DNA of 58,169 bases from Flavobacterium sp. UGB4466 (GCF_903469665.1 NZ_CAGKLC010000025.1:1-58169), one strand, 5' to 3'. Counted from the stretch's first letter, positions 8,218 through 17,654 are shown. A program made the numbers and translations. The notes: a model not told the origin generated them from the sequence alone.

Positions 8218-11200
8218 TTATTTCTTTTTCTTATACATAGAAGGCTTTTCTATGATAATTATTTTTTCACTATATATTCTTTCATCTAAGTGAATGCGTA
8301 CAATGTATGTTCCCGAAGGTAGTCCCTGAATGTTTACCGCTTTCTCAAACATAGCATTGTCGATACTCTCACTTTTTTGTTCTCTCACGAGCCTGCCGTT
8401 TACATCCATTATGCTATAGTAAAAACTCTTTCCGGTACAATCCATAAATTTGATATTGAAATGTGTGGTGCATGGATTTGGATATAAGATGTATTTAGGT
8501 TTAACAACAGGAGGATTCTCAATTGCCAGATTTTCACAAATCCCCATCTTAGACCAAGTGGATTGATTTTGATCAGGTCGTTTGTTTTTGTTAATTGCCA
8601 AAGCCCTGTAGATAATGTTTTGATAGATTACCTGATCTCCAATTAAATAATCTGTTGAAGTATTCCATGCCATACTTCTGCAATTTTTGCTCACTATATT
8701 TAAATTTGCAAAGGTGTATTCGGTACCGTTTTTGAGAACGGCGGTTGCTGTGAAATAGTGGTCTCCCGGACTGATGTTAGTTAGAACAGCTAAATAAGGA
8801 TATTTGTTTATTGTAGAAATTATTTCCCCATTGTCTTTAATGATAATGTATGATAATACAGCATCAGGATCAGTAACATTGAAAGTGAATAAAAGGTCCT
8901 TTCCATTATCTGCCGCCTGATTATTTTCAGAAGAAGAAATCATACTAATAATTGGGTTGGTTTTTACAACAATAATTACAGGAGCCGAGCTGGTCACGTT
9001 TCCGGTATTGTCTGTAGCTTTTGCTACTATCTGATAAGTTCCTGCAGGCACTTTTTCCCAATTGTATGTATAGGGACTGCTTGTTGAAGTCGATAGTAAG
9101 GTTGTTCCGTTATAGAATTCTACTTTAGAAATTGTTCCGTCAGAATCGGCTGCTGCGGCATTGATTGTAATACTTGCAGGAGCAATGAATATAGTAGTAT
9201 TTACGGGAGCTGTAATGCTTACTGTCGGAGCCTGATTATTAGCAACAACTATGTTGACGACAGAAGATGTTGCTGTTGCATTTCTATTATCATATGATTT
9301 TGCTGTTATCTGATAAGTTCCCGCTGGTACCTTTTCCCAATTGTATCTATACGGACTGGTTGTTGAAGTCGATAGTAAGGTTGCTCCGTTATAGAATTCT
9401 ACTTTAGAAATTGTTCCGTCAGAATCGGTTGCTACAGCATCGATTGTAATACTTGCAGGAGTAATGAATGTAGTATTGTTAAAGGGAGCAATAATATTTA
9501 CTGTCGGAGCTTGATTATTATTAACGACTAGGTTTACCACGGCTGATGTTGCTGTTGCATTTGTATTGTCATATGATTTTACTGTTATGGCATAAGCTCC
9601 TGCAGGCACATTTTTCCAATTGTATGTATAGGGACTGGTTGTTGAAGTCGATAATAAAGTTGTTTCGTTATAGAATTCTACTTTAGAAATTGTACCATCA
9701 GAATCGGCTGCTACAGCGTCGATTGTAATACTTGCAGGGGCAGTAAATACAGTATTATTAGCGGGAGCAGTAATGGCTGCCGAAGGTGATTGATTGACTG
9801 GTGTATTTACTGTAATTGCAATTGCAGAAGAAATGGTAACATCGCCGTCATTATCGTAAGCTTTGGCCGTTAACGTGTACGTTCCGGCAGCTACGTTTTT
9901 CCAATTGAAAGTATACGGACTTGTATTAACTGTTCCTAATAGTGTAGTACCGTTAAAGAATTCTATTTTGTTTATGCTTCCGTCGGTATCTTTAGCTGTG
10001 GCGGATATGTCGAAAGTGGCAAGAGCAACATAAATGGCATTGTCAGCCGGAGTGGTAATGCGTACTGTAGGGGGGTGGTTCACTCTGACTGAAACTATTG
10101 AAGAGGTAGTAACAGCTCCATGATTATCGTAAGCTTTGGCAGTTAAGGAGTACGTTCCGGTAGTTAAGTTTTTGCAATTGAAAGTATACGGACTTGCATT
10201 AACGATTCCTAACAGTGTAGAGCCATTGTAGAATTCTACTTTGTCTATGCTTCCATCGGTATCGTTAGCTGTGGCTGATATATCGAAAGTGGCTGGAGCA
10301 GTATAAATAGTATTGTCGGTCGGAGTGGTAATGTTTACTGTTGGTAGTTGGTTCACTTTGACTGAAACTTCGGAAGAAGAGGTAGCAATTCCATTATTAT
10401 CGTAAGCTTTGGCAGTTAAGGTGTACTTTCCTGCAGCTACAGTGTTCCACTTGAAAGTATACGGACTTGCATTAACGGTTCCTAACAGGGTATTTCCATT
10501 GTAGAATTCGACTTTGTCTATTTTCCCGTCGGTATCGTTAGCTGTGGCTGAAATATCGAAAGAGGCTGGAGCATTATAAATGGCATTGTCGGCCGGACTG
10601 GTAATGCTTACTGTTGGAGCAATATTATTGATGACAGTAAAATTCACAGGAGCAGAAGAAATAACCATTCCGCTATAGTCGTAAGCCTTTGCTATCAGAT
10701 TGTAAGTTCCGCCACTTACTCCTGCCCAGTTATAATTGTACGGACTGTTAGTGGATGTACCGATTAAAGAGACCCCGATATAAAATTCCACTTTACTTAC
10801 AGAACCATCTACATTGGCAGCAATATTAATGGTGGCCGGAGCAACATAAATAGCAGCATTAGCCGGAGCAGTAATGCTTATTTTTGGTGCATTGTCTAAG
10901 CTGCAAAATTCAATTTCCGCTACATCACAATAACCATTGGCCGGAGATAAATATCTCACATATCTGAAAGCAGTACCATTGGAAATCGCAACCTCATTCC
11001 ATGTCAGAATTGGAGTAGAGGGAATGGTGTACAGATCCACTACTCCACTACTAAAATCAGCGACATTGCTCCCCTGGAATTTTCCTCCTCTCATTCTGTT
11101 TTCATAAGATTTCCTTGGATAGAAACGTATTGTTTTAACCACTTTTGCTGTTCCGAAATCTAATCCAGTATATCCTGAACTGGCTGAACTAGCACTAAAA

Positions 11201-14200
11201 TTTGTATTTGTATCTCCGTCAAATGCTTTATCATATTCATAACCTGCTACCCAGGGAGAAGTCCCAAAAGAGCTGCTTGAAAAAGAAGAACAGGCGAAAG
11301 TAACGGTAGCGGTTATAGGTGAAGAGTCAGTAATCCCGCCATGATTATCATACGCCTTAGCGGTGAGCGTGTAAGTTCCTGTAGGTGCATCTGTCCAACT
11401 GTAACGGTAGGGACTGGTTGTTGAAATTCCTAACAAAGTGATGCCGTTATAAAACTCAACTTTACTGATGGTGCCATCAGAGTCAGAGGCTGTTGCATAA
11501 ATGTTAATGTTCGCAGGATTTGTAAAGACCGCATAATCGTCAGGTGAAATAATGGAAACTGTTGGGTTTTGATTTCCTACTGTGACGGTAATATCAGAGG
11601 AAACGGATGTAGTATTTGTATTATCATAAGCTTTTGCATAAAGTTGATAAGTACCGGCGGGAACTCCCGTCCAGTTAAACGAATAAGGACTTGATGTAGC
11701 AGTACCCAGCAAAGTGGCACCCTGATAAAATTCGACTTTACTAATTGATCCATCTGTATCAGAGGTAGCTGCCGTGAGCGTTATATTCGCAGGACTAGCA
11801 GCATAAAGTTCATTATTGAGTGGTGCTGTAAGGTTTACTGTTGGATGCTCATTAAAAGCACAGAACTCAATCTCCGCAACATCACAATAACCATTGGCCG
11901 GAGATAAATACCTGTAATACCTGTAGGCAGTGCTGTTGGGTATACTAACGTCCTGCCAGGCATAATTTGGCTGGATTGGGATGGTGTACAGATCCACGAA
12001 ACCAGCGGAAGTAGAGGTATTGGAACCCTGAAATTTTCCACCTTTCATCCTTATTGCTTGTGACGTTCTTGGATAATATCTAACATTGGTAACCACTTTT
12101 GCTGTTCCAAGATCTAATCCGGTATAACCTGAACTGGCTGATGAAGCATCAAAAACGGTATTTATATCTCCGTCAAATGCTTTATCATATGTAGAATAGG
12201 TGTAATAGGGAGCAGTGCCAAAGGGAGTTCCTGTGACTTTATTGCAAACAAAAGTTACCATAACCGTTACTAAGGCAGAGCTTTTCTTGTTTCCCAGATT
12301 ATCATAAGCTACAGCAGTCAGATCATATTTTCCGGACAATACTCCATTCCACGAATAAGTATATGGGGAGGACGTGCTTGTACCTAGTAACGTAGTTTCA
12401 TTATAGAATTCTACTTTACTAATGTTTCCTGAACTTACAGAAGCGGTTGCAGTGAGATTGATAGTAGCGGGACTGCTAAATGTTGTATTGTAGACTGGCG
12501 AAGTCATAGCTACCATAATGTTACTTGGGGGAGGGACCAAATCACTTTGCCACACCCCTCTTCCATAATAATAAACATTCAAAGTGCCTTTAGAAATACC
12601 GTCATTATAGATATCCATATCTCTTATATTGCAAATTATAGGAAGGCCTGAAGAGTAATTTACCCAGGAGGGTTTAGTATTGTCCTTATAATAAACGCCC
12701 ATAGCATAAGAAGCATATATAGCTTCATTCGCACTTTGATGATCAGCAACCACCTTTAGCACGCTTGCTGCAGGAAATCCTTTTGTAATTGTCCATGTTG
12801 TTCCTTTATCTGCAGAGCGATAAATAGTATTTCCAAGCCCTAAGTATAGAATATCTGAATTAGGTATGGGAGCGACGGAGCCTTTAGTTGATGTAGCAGG
12901 AAGTGTTGTCTGAACAAATGCAGCATCAGTCCTCGCATTGTCTGATCTGTATAATGCAGGAGAATCTGTAAATGCATATAAACGATCTGCATTACCAGGA
13001 TCTACCTGGAGGTCTTTTATGTTACCGGACGGTACGGTGTAAATAAGTGTCCAGGAAGGAGAAGCTGAAGTTAGATTAGTGCAACGATAAATTTTTCCGG
13101 CATTAGCATGGTAAGCAATATCTGCATTTTCAGGAGTGAAGACAAATTTCCCGCCCGATGGAGTTTCTGGCAGATTCAAACTTGAACCAGAACCCGAAGG
13201 ATAAGGACGTCTCCCTCCGTCTGATTCAGAGTAAAAATTACCGGAATAATCAAACCACATATACGGACCATAGTCACCACCTCTGTCATTATAAAAGACA
13301 CCATTATTGTAGTAAAATCCGCCATTATCCTGTGTTCCTATGTATTGTAGATTTCTATTCGCTTTGCCAATGGCACCATGATAAATTTCGGTGGCTGCTA
13401 TACCGTCAGACTTTGGAGTCCATGGGCCTGTTCCGTTAGCTGTATTGCTCCAAACTCCACCATCGTTGGCATTCCAAAGCTGACCGCTAACATAAGGATC
13501 AAATAAAATGTGATGCTGGTCGGTATGAAGATCGTATGCCCAGGATGGTTGTTGCTTCACCCATGTAACGCCCGCATCTGTAGAACGCCATATCGCATGA
13601 GCACATACATAAAGCTCATTTGAATTAGCAGGATTGACTTCAATATCAAAATTATAATCTCCCTGGCCACCCGCGGATGCCGAATATCCGGCAAGATACT
13701 CTGTAGTTGAACGCATGCTCGTAAAGGTATTTCCCCCATCTGTTGATCTGTAAATTTCTACTATAGTATTAGCGCCAATATTAGCAACATAAACAATATT
13801 CGGATCGACTTGAGAAACGGATACTCTTGTTCCGCTAGCTCCGAATACAAAGGCTGGAGAAGTGATTTCGGTCCAGCTGTCTCCGGCATCAAGAGAACGA
13901 TAGAGATGTTTAGGATCCGTTGCATAAATTATCTGACCATTTGTGCCTGGTTTGAAACAGATATCCTCAACTTCAATATTAGGAACAGATTTTAAGGTCC
14001 AATTGGCACCTGCGTCTGTCGATTTATAGATGCCGTTATTGGTAGCTGCAATGATCGTATTGTTATCCGTAGGAAGAAAAAGCATGTGTATAACCAATCG
14101 ATTACCCATGCCGGTATTTGATACCGCCCAGGTGGCTCCTCCATTGATCGTTTTATACACGCCTAAACCATTATAGGAATAATTTGCATCACCTGTCCCC

Positions 14201-14532
14201 CAATACATCACCTGATCGTTGGTAGGATCTACGGCGATGGAAGCAGATTGTGCTTTAACAACCTGATCGGTTCCTATTGATTTCCAGTTAAGACCTTTGT
14301 CATTACTCTGATACAATCCTCCTGAAGCACTGACAGCATACATTTTGTTAGGATCTGTGGCGTGAAATTTAATCTGACTACAACGTCCAATACCGTGTAC
14401 CTGACCAATGGTTTTCTGTGGAAAGGGTATAGGTCCAATATTTTTCCAATTAGGAGTGGGAGTTTGAGCATTGGTAAGGTTAAAGAAAAGAAAGCATACA
14501 AGTAATACTGGAATAGGTAGATTTGTTCGCAT
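8218..14532 (-). CDS. Giant T9SS-exported multidomain protein (BNR propeller, Ig-like repeats, discoidin-like, CBM)
   Basis: A 2104-residue secreted protein. Modules in order: signal peptide (1-22); sortilin/BNR-type beta-propeller repeats with SxDGG-like turns (about 30-670); a first Ig-like (Big_7) repeat (about 672-760); a discoidin/F5-8-like module (about 762-895); two Ig-like repeats (895-1080); a second discoidin-like module (1080-1212); seven more Ig-like repeats (1212-1856); an Ig-like linker; a CBM5/12-like module (about 1947-1997, AWN..TDYLIGDQVIY..IIYRA); and a T9SS type A sorting domain (from about 2010, LYPNPCTTHFN). Each Ig-like repeat carries a variant of DGTISKVEFYNGTTLLG, ten in total. 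By family knowledge it would be exported and anchored on the cell surface. Polysaccharide or chitin binding, or adhesion, is inferred. No catalytic residues were recognised. Confidence 0.9.
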   Translation of the reverse strand: MRTNLPIPVLLVCFLFFNLTNAQTPTPNWKNIGPIPFPQKTIGQVHGIGRCSQIKFHATDPNKMYAVSASGGLYQSNDKGLNWKSIGTDQVVKAQSASIAVDPTNDQVMYWGTGDANYSYNGLGVYKTINGGATWAVSNTGMGNRLVIHMLFLPTDNNTIIAATNNGIYKSTDAGANWTLKSVPNIEVEDICFKPGTNGQIIYATDPKHLYRSLDAGDSWTEITSPAFVFGASGTRVSVSQVDPNIVYVANIGANTIVEIYRSTDGGNTFTSMRSTTEYLAGYSASAGGQGDYNFDIEVNPANSNELYVCAHAIWRSTDAGVTWVKQQPSWAYDLHTDQHHILFDPYVSGQLWNANDGGVWSNTANGTGPWTPKSDGIAATEIYHGAIGKANRNLQYIGTQDNGGFYYNNGVFYNDRGGDYGPYMWFDYSGNFYSESDGGRRPYPSGSGSSLNLPETPSGGKFVFTPENADIAYHANAGKIYRCTNLTSASPSWTLIYTVPSGNIKDLQVDPGNADRLYAFTDSPALYRSDNARTDAAFVQTTLPATSTKGSVAPIPNSDILYLGLGNTIYRSADKGTTWTITKGFPAASVLKVVADHQSANEAIYASYAMGVYYKDNTKPSWVNYSSGLPIICNIRDMDIYNDGISKGTLNVYYYGRGVWQSDLVPPPSNIMVAMTSPVYNTTFSSPATINLTATASVSSGNISKVEFYNETTLLGTSTSSPYTYSWNGVLSGKYDLTAVAYDNLGNKKSSALVTVMVTFVCNKVTGTPFGTAPYYTYSTYDKAFDGDINTVFDASSASSGYTGLDLGTAKVVTNVRYYPRTSQAIRMKGGKFQGSNTSTSAGFVDLYTIPIQPNYAWQDVSIPNSTAYRYYRYLSPANGYCDVAEIEFCAFNEHPTVNLTAPLNNELYAASPANITLTAATSDTDGSISKVEFYQGATLLGTATSSPYSFNWTGVPAGTYQLYAKAYDNTNTTSVSSDITVTVGNQNPTVSIISPDDYAVFTNPANINIYATASDSDGTISKVEFYNGITLLGISTTSPYRYSWTDAPTGTYTLTAKAYDNHGGITDSSPITATVTFACSSFSSSSFGTSPWVAGYEYDKAFDGDTNTNFSASSASSGYTGLDFGTAKVVKTIRFYPRKSYENRMRGGKFQGSNVADFSSGVVDLYTIPSTPILTWNEVAISNGTAFRYVRYLSPANGYCDVAEIEFCSLDNAPKISITAPANAAIYVAPATINIAANVDGSVSKVEFYIGVSLIGTSTNSPYNYNWAGVSGGTYNLIAKAYDYSGMVISSAPVNFTVINNIAPTVSITSPADNAIYNAPASFDISATANDTDGKIDKVEFYNGNTLLGTVNASPYTFKWNTVAAGKYTLTAKAYDNNGIATSSSEVSVKVNQLPTVNITTPTDNTIYTAPATFDISATANDTDGSIDKVEFYNGSTLLGIVNASPYTFNCKNLTTGTYSLTAKAYDNHGAVTTSSIVSVRVNHPPTVRITTPADNAIYVALATFDISATAKDTDGSINKIEFFNGTTLLGTVNTSPYTFNWKNVAAGTYTLTAKAYDNDGDVTISSAIAITVNTPVNQSPSAAITAPANNTVFTAPASITIDAVAADSDGTISKVEFYNETTLLSTSTTSPYTYNWKNVPAGAYAITVKSYDNTNATATSAVVNLVVNNNQAPTVNIIAPFNNTTFITPASITIDAVATDSDGTISKVEFYNGATLLSTSTTSPYRYNWEKVPAGTYQITAKSYDNRNATATSSVVNIVVANNQAPTVSITAPVNTTIFIAPASITINAAAADSDGTISKVEFYNGTTLLSTSTSSPYTYNWEKVPAGTYQIVAKATDNTGNVTSSAPVIIVVKTNPIISMISSSENNQAADNGKDLLFTFNVTDPDAVLSYIIIKDNGEIISTINKYPYLAVLTNISPGDHYFTATAVLKNGTEYTFANLNIVSKNCRSMAWNTSTDYLIGDQVIYQNIIYRALAINKNKRPDQNQSTWSKMGICENLAIENPPVVKPKYILYPNPCTTHFNIKFMDCTGKSFYYSIMDVNGRLVREQKSESIDNAMFEKAVNIQGLPSGTYIVRIHLDERIYSEKIIIIEKPSMYKKKK
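8960..10700 (-). repeat. Tandem DNA repeats encoding seven adjacent Ig-like domains
   Basis: Seven adjacent units of about 240-290 bp share near-identical blocks at DNA level, for example GTTGAAGTCGATAGTAAGGT, recurring near 9085 and 9365 with a close variant near 9640. The similarity at silent positions points to recent unequal exchange inside the gene, so the repeat number may vary between strains. Confidence 0.7.
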
Positions 14533-14558
14533 AGATTATTTTTAAGATTATCGGGGAT

Positions 14559-15008
14559 TTATTGCTTCGTTTCTTGTCTCCTTTGCAATTCTTGTCGGGC
14601 CATTTCCTGAATTTCATCCTCAGACATTATTCTTCCGTCAGATTTAACCAAACCTTCACTTTGGATTCTCCAAAATTTAAATCTCTTAAAATCTTCAGCA
14701 TACTGAAGCGATTCTTTTTTTAGTGCTTTGTTGCTTTTAAAGAGTCTGGAAATGAAGGATCTTTCTTTTAATTCTTCCAGTGCTTCTTCTTCTCCTTCCA
14801 TCAATTCTAACGGATTGGGTTTCCCTTTCCAGAATTCCTCAAAAGCAACACTAGTTTCATTGAAGTTCGCATTAGGGTTCTTCATCATTTCTTTCCATTT
14901 TGGACTTTTACGAAATTCTTTCCGTTTTTCCTTTCCAATTTGTGATTGTGCAATCGACAGTTGCAGAAAGAACAACAATGGAAGCAGTATAATGGTAGTT
15001 TTCCTCAT
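14559..15008 (-). CDS. Small secreted protein preceding the giant T9SS protein
   Basis: A 149-residue protein with a signal peptide (1-20, ending SIAQ) and a highly charged mature part rich in Lys, Glu and Arg, predicted mostly helical. Residues about 30-75 include KSPKWKEMMKNPNANFNET. I do not recognise a family. It ends 26 bp upstream of the giant secreted protein on the same strand, so the two are very likely co-transcribed. A role in the folding, export or attachment of its large neighbour is inference from position only. Confidence 0.75.
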   Translation of the reverse strand: MRKTTIILLPLLFFLQLSIAQSQIGKEKRKEFRKSPKWKEMMKNPNANFNETSVAFEEFWKGKPNPLELMEGEEEALEELKERSFISRLFKSNKALKKESLQYAEDFKRFKFWRIQSEGLVKSDGRIMSEDEIQEMARQELQRRQETKQ

Positions 15009-15297
15009 TTTATAATAGAATTAAGGTTAATTGTTTGTTTTTAAAAGAGATATGCAGGTAAAAATGTAAATGAACTTTTTTTTCTTTTTTCTTTGTGTAT
15101 GAATCTTTTCAAATAAAAGAAAGCTCGCTATAAAAAGACATAAGTTCAGTTGTCGGACTTGAGTTACTTTTCTTTAAATCAGGTGTTTTTGTTTTCTGAC
15201 AACAACTGATTTGTTCCCTGATTTAGAAATCAAAGAAAACTTGGTTTAAAACTTACTTTGATTAGAAGTAGACTCCATTTTTTGTTTGATATTAGGA

Positions 15298-15305
15298 CAA
15301 AAGTA
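15298..15305 (-). promoter_or_regulatory. Candidate -7 box TACTTTTG for the leftward secreted-protein operon
   Basis: The complement reads TACTTTTG, matching the Bacteroidetes -7 consensus TAnnTTTG. It would give a 5' leader of about 280 nt before the 149-residue protein gene. No clear -33 element is seen, so this is tentative. Confidence 0.3.
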
Positions 15306-15565
15306 TAGCTATAGTCTTGCTTTTAACAGGCTATTGTAACAACTGTAATTTGTGTGTAATGATTGGTTATTTGTGATTAATATCTGGTTTTTTTGAACGC
15401 AAGACAGTTGGGAGTGTTTTAGATGGGGTGGTTTTGCGAAATAACAATCTAATGAGCTAACAGATAGAAATATACGTAAATAGCAGTGTACGGTTAATAG
15501 TTTAAGGTTTATTCTTACGGTAAAATGGGGAGATTATTTTTGTTTTGCTTTTTTTGTTTTAAACC

Positions 15566-15595
15566 TTGTGTTTTTGTAAAAATCTTATACATTTG
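15566..15595 (+). promoter_or_regulatory. Bacteroidetes-type promoter for the PID-CTERM-like gene
   Basis: A -33 TTG (15566-15568) and a -7 box TACATTTG (15588-15595) are separated by 19 bp, matching the TTG-N19-TAnnTTTG pattern of Bacteroidetes housekeeping promoters. Transcription would start near 15602, leaving a leader of about 90 nt before the start codon at 15693. Confidence 0.6.
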
Positions 15596-15692
15596 TCGCA
15601 CAATTTGCTGTAAGCCCCCTTCTTTATGAGAATTGTAGTAGATAAAAATATGCTTAACAACCTACCTTGCTGTTTTTCAGCGTGTTAAAATT

Positions 15693-15923
15693 ATGAAGAC
15701 AATAAAGACCGTTTTTTTCACAGTTTGCCTGACTTTACTATCTGGGTTTAGTGCTTTGGCACAAGTGACACCACCAGCACCAGGCCCCGTAGTACCACCA
15801 GATGATCCATATGATCCGGACATAGTGCCCATAGATAATCATTTAGTGTTTTTGGCAATAGTGGCAGTTGTTCTAGGAATTGCAATTATATATCGAAATA
15901 AAATTAAAAAAGCTTCAGTGTAA
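15693..15923 (+). CDS. Small secreted protein with PID-CTERM-like sorting tail
   Basis: A 76-residue protein with a signal peptide (1-23, ending ALAQ). It has a short Pro-rich spacer (VTPPAPGPVVPPDDPYDPD), the tripeptide PID near residue 51, a hydrophobic helix (about 55-68) and a basic end (RNKIKKASV). This layout, with almost nothing between signal peptide and tail, matches what I recall as the PID-CTERM protein-sorting domain of Bacteroidetes, analogous in shape to PEP-CTERM tails. A membrane-bound or processed surface peptide is the likely fate; the function is unknown. The stop codon lies in the loop of the downstream terminator. Confidence 0.7.
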   Translation: MKTIKTVFFTVCLTLLSGFSALAQVTPPAPGPVVPPDDPYDPDIVPIDNHLVFLAIVAVVLGIAIIYRNKIKKASV

Positions 15924-15937
15924 ACTGAAGCTTTTTT
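15906..15937. terminator. Bidirectional terminator containing the stop codon in its loop
   Basis: A 14-bp perfect stem (15906-15919 with 15924-15937) is closed by the 4-nt loop GTAA. The stop codon TAA (15921-15923) is in that loop. A- and T-runs at the two edges make it symmetrical, so it can also end transcription of ribE arriving from the right. Confidence 0.85.
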
Positions 15938-15956
15938 AATGAGTCGATTTTACGAA

Positions 15957-16547
15957 TTATTTGTTTATCGCATAAAGTCTTGAGATGTATTTTCCAACAA
16001 CATCAAATTCAAGGTTTATTTTAGTTCCAACTTTGAAGTTTTTGAAATTAGTATTTTCAAAAGTGTAAGGAATAATCGAAACGCTAAATTCGTTTGTTTT
16101 TGAGTTTACAACCGTCAGGCTTACTCCGTTTACCGTAATAGAACCTTTTTCAATGGTAATATTGCTGAGGTTTTTGTCGTATTCAAAAGTATAATTCCAG
16201 CTTCCGTGTGCTTCTTCGATTTTAATACAGGTTCCGGTTTGGTCTACATGCCCCTGTACGATGTGTCCGTCAAGACGGTCGCCAAGTTTCATTCCTCTTT
16301 CCAGATTTACAATATCGCCTTCCTTCCAGTCGCCAATATTGGTTTTTAAAATGGTCTCGTCGATAGCGGTTACTGTGTAAAGTGAATCTTTTATTGCTAC
16401 AACCGTCAGGCAGATTCCGTTATGAGAAACACTTTGGTCTATTTTTAATTCATTAGTGATTGTGGAGTCAACTGTGATCTGAAGATTGTTTTGATCTTTT
16501 CTTATTTCGTGAATCCTTCCTAGGGTTTCTATAATTCCTGTGAACAT
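15957..16547 (-). CDS. ribE: Riboflavin synthase alpha chain
   Basis: A 196-residue enzyme that converts two 6,7-dimethyl-8-ribityllumazine molecules to riboflavin, the last step of riboflavin synthesis in the cytoplasm. It begins with the typical MFTGIIE. It has two tandem lumazine-binding domains (about 1-97 and 98-190) with HNGICLTV and VNGVSLTV as equivalent motifs, plus GHIVQGHVD. The length is normal for the family. It is divergent from pdxA, with a 57-bp shared spacer holding facing -7 boxes. No FMN riboswitch-like leader can fit there. Confidence 0.97.
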   Translation of the reverse strand: MFTGIIETLGRIHEIRKDQNNLQITVDSTITNELKIDQSVSHNGICLTVVAIKDSLYTVTAIDETILKTNIGDWKEGDIVNLERGMKLGDRLDGHIVQGHVDQTGTCIKIEEAHGSWNYTFEYDKNLSNITIEKGSITVNGVSLTVVNSKTNEFSVSIIPYTFENTNFKNFKVGTKINLEFDVVGKYISRLYAINK

Positions 16548-16563
16548 TTTGGTTTTATTTTAC

Positions 16564-16584
16564 TAAATTTGCACATCAAAATTA
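16564..16584. promoter_or_regulatory. Facing -7 boxes of the divergent ribE and pdxA promoters
   Basis: TAAATTTG at 16564-16571 reads toward pdxA. CAAAATTA at 16577-16584, whose complement is TAATTTTG, reads toward ribE. Both match TAnnTTTG, and their 8-bp boxes are only 5 bp apart, so two polymerases could not occupy them at once. Clear -33 elements are absent for both. Confidence 0.5.
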
Positions 16585-16604
16585 GTAATAAATAATCTGA
16601 GCTC

Positions 16605-17654
16605 ATGAATAAAAAAGCAGAAAATATAATTGTTGGGATTTCAGTTGGAGATTTAAACGGTATTGGAAGCGAAGTTATATTAAAAACATTCGAAGATTCT
16701 CGTATGTTGGAGATGTGTACGCCAGTTATTTTTGCAAACGCCAAAATACTTTCTTTTGTTAAAAAGAGCTTTACCTCTACAGTTCAGTTTCACGGTGTAG
16801 ATAAATTAGAGCAGGTTTTGCCTGGAAAAGTCAATGTTTTTAATCTTTGGAAAGAAGGGGTCGATATCAACTTCGGTAAAAATGATGAGAAAATTGGTGA
16901 ATACGCAATTAAATCATTTGTTGCGGCTACCAAAGCGCTAAAAGAAGGTTTGGTAGATGTTCTGGTAACGGCGCCAATAAACAAATACAACATTCAATCG
17001 GAAGATTTTAAATTTCCGGGACATACTGATTATCTGGACAAAGAATTAGAGGGGAACGCTTTAATGATGATGGTTCAGGATAATTTGCGAGTAGGTTTGC
17101 TTACCGATCATGTACCGTTGAATGAGGTTTCTTCCCATTTGACAGAAGAGCTAATCATTAGAAAGATTGAAACGATCAGAAAATCACTGGTTCAGGATTT
17201 TAGTATTGTTAAGCCAAAAATTGCCGTTTTAGGATTGAATCCGCATAGTGGTGATGGAGGTGTGATTGGGAAAGAAGAAGATTTAATTTTGAAGCCAGCT
17301 TTGAAAAAGATCTTTGAAAAAGGGACTATGGTTTTTGGACCATTTTCGGCAGATGGTTTTTTTGGAAGTGGTCAGTATGAAAAATATGATGCTATTGTAG
17401 CTACTTATCACGATCAGGGATTGATTCCGTTTAAAACCTTGTCGTTTGGTAAAGGAGTGAATTATACGGCTGGTTTGAATAAGGTTAGAACCTCACCGGA
17501 TCATGGTACGGCTTATGATATTGCCGGAAAAGACATGGCAGATTTTAACTCATTTAAGGAGGCGGTTTATCTTGCAATAGATATTTTTCGCTCGCGTAAT
17601 CAGTATGAGGAGATTACTGAAAAACCACTCAAAATAAAAGAAAAACAGTTATAA
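16605..17654 (+). CDS. pdxA: 4-hydroxythreonine-4-phosphate dehydrogenase
   Basis: A 349-residue NAD-dependent dehydrogenase of the DXP-dependent pyridoxal 5'-phosphate route, oxidising 4-phosphohydroxy-L-threonine. Visible motifs: ISVGDLNGIGSEV near the start, the metal/substrate segment GHTDYLDKE, LGLNPHSGDGG, the segment ATYHDQGLIPFKTLSFGKG with its conserved His, and RTSPDHGTAYDIAGK near the end. The length is normal. It is divergent from ribE, another cofactor gene, and is followed after 106 bp by the YceD-rpmF-fabH cluster, which has its own -7 box. Confidence 0.96.
   Translation: MNKKAENIIVGISVGDLNGIGSEVILKTFEDSRMLEMCTPVIFANAKILSFVKKSFTSTVQFHGVDKLEQVLPGKVNVFNLWKEGVDINFGKNDEKIGEYAIKSFVAATKALKEGLVDVLVTAPINKYNIQSEDFKFPGHTDYLDKELEGNALMMMVQDNLRVGLLTDHVPLNEVSSHLTEELIIRKIETIRKSLVQDFSIVKPKIAVLGLNPHSGDGGVIGKEEDLILKPALKKIFEKGTMVFGPFSADGFFGSGQYEKYDAIVATYHDQGLIPFKTLSFGKGVNYTAGLNKVRTSPDHGTAYDIAGKDMADFNSFKEAVYLAIDIFRSRNQYEEITEKPLKIKEKQL

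Larger units (their letters stand above)
15009..15692. other. 684-bp gene-free divergent regulatory region
   Basis: No supported coding frame is present on either strand. The region separates the leftward 149-residue secreted protein gene from the rightward PID-CTERM-like gene. It is AT-rich, with long T runs, and holds candidate promoter boxes for both directions (15298-15305 on the minus strand, 15566-15595 on the plus strand). The length is unusual for this compact segment. Confidence 0.6.

Noticed and set aside
13158..13439. 93-codon open frame on the plus strand
   Set aside because: Antisense to the BNR part of the giant secreted protein; no independent support.
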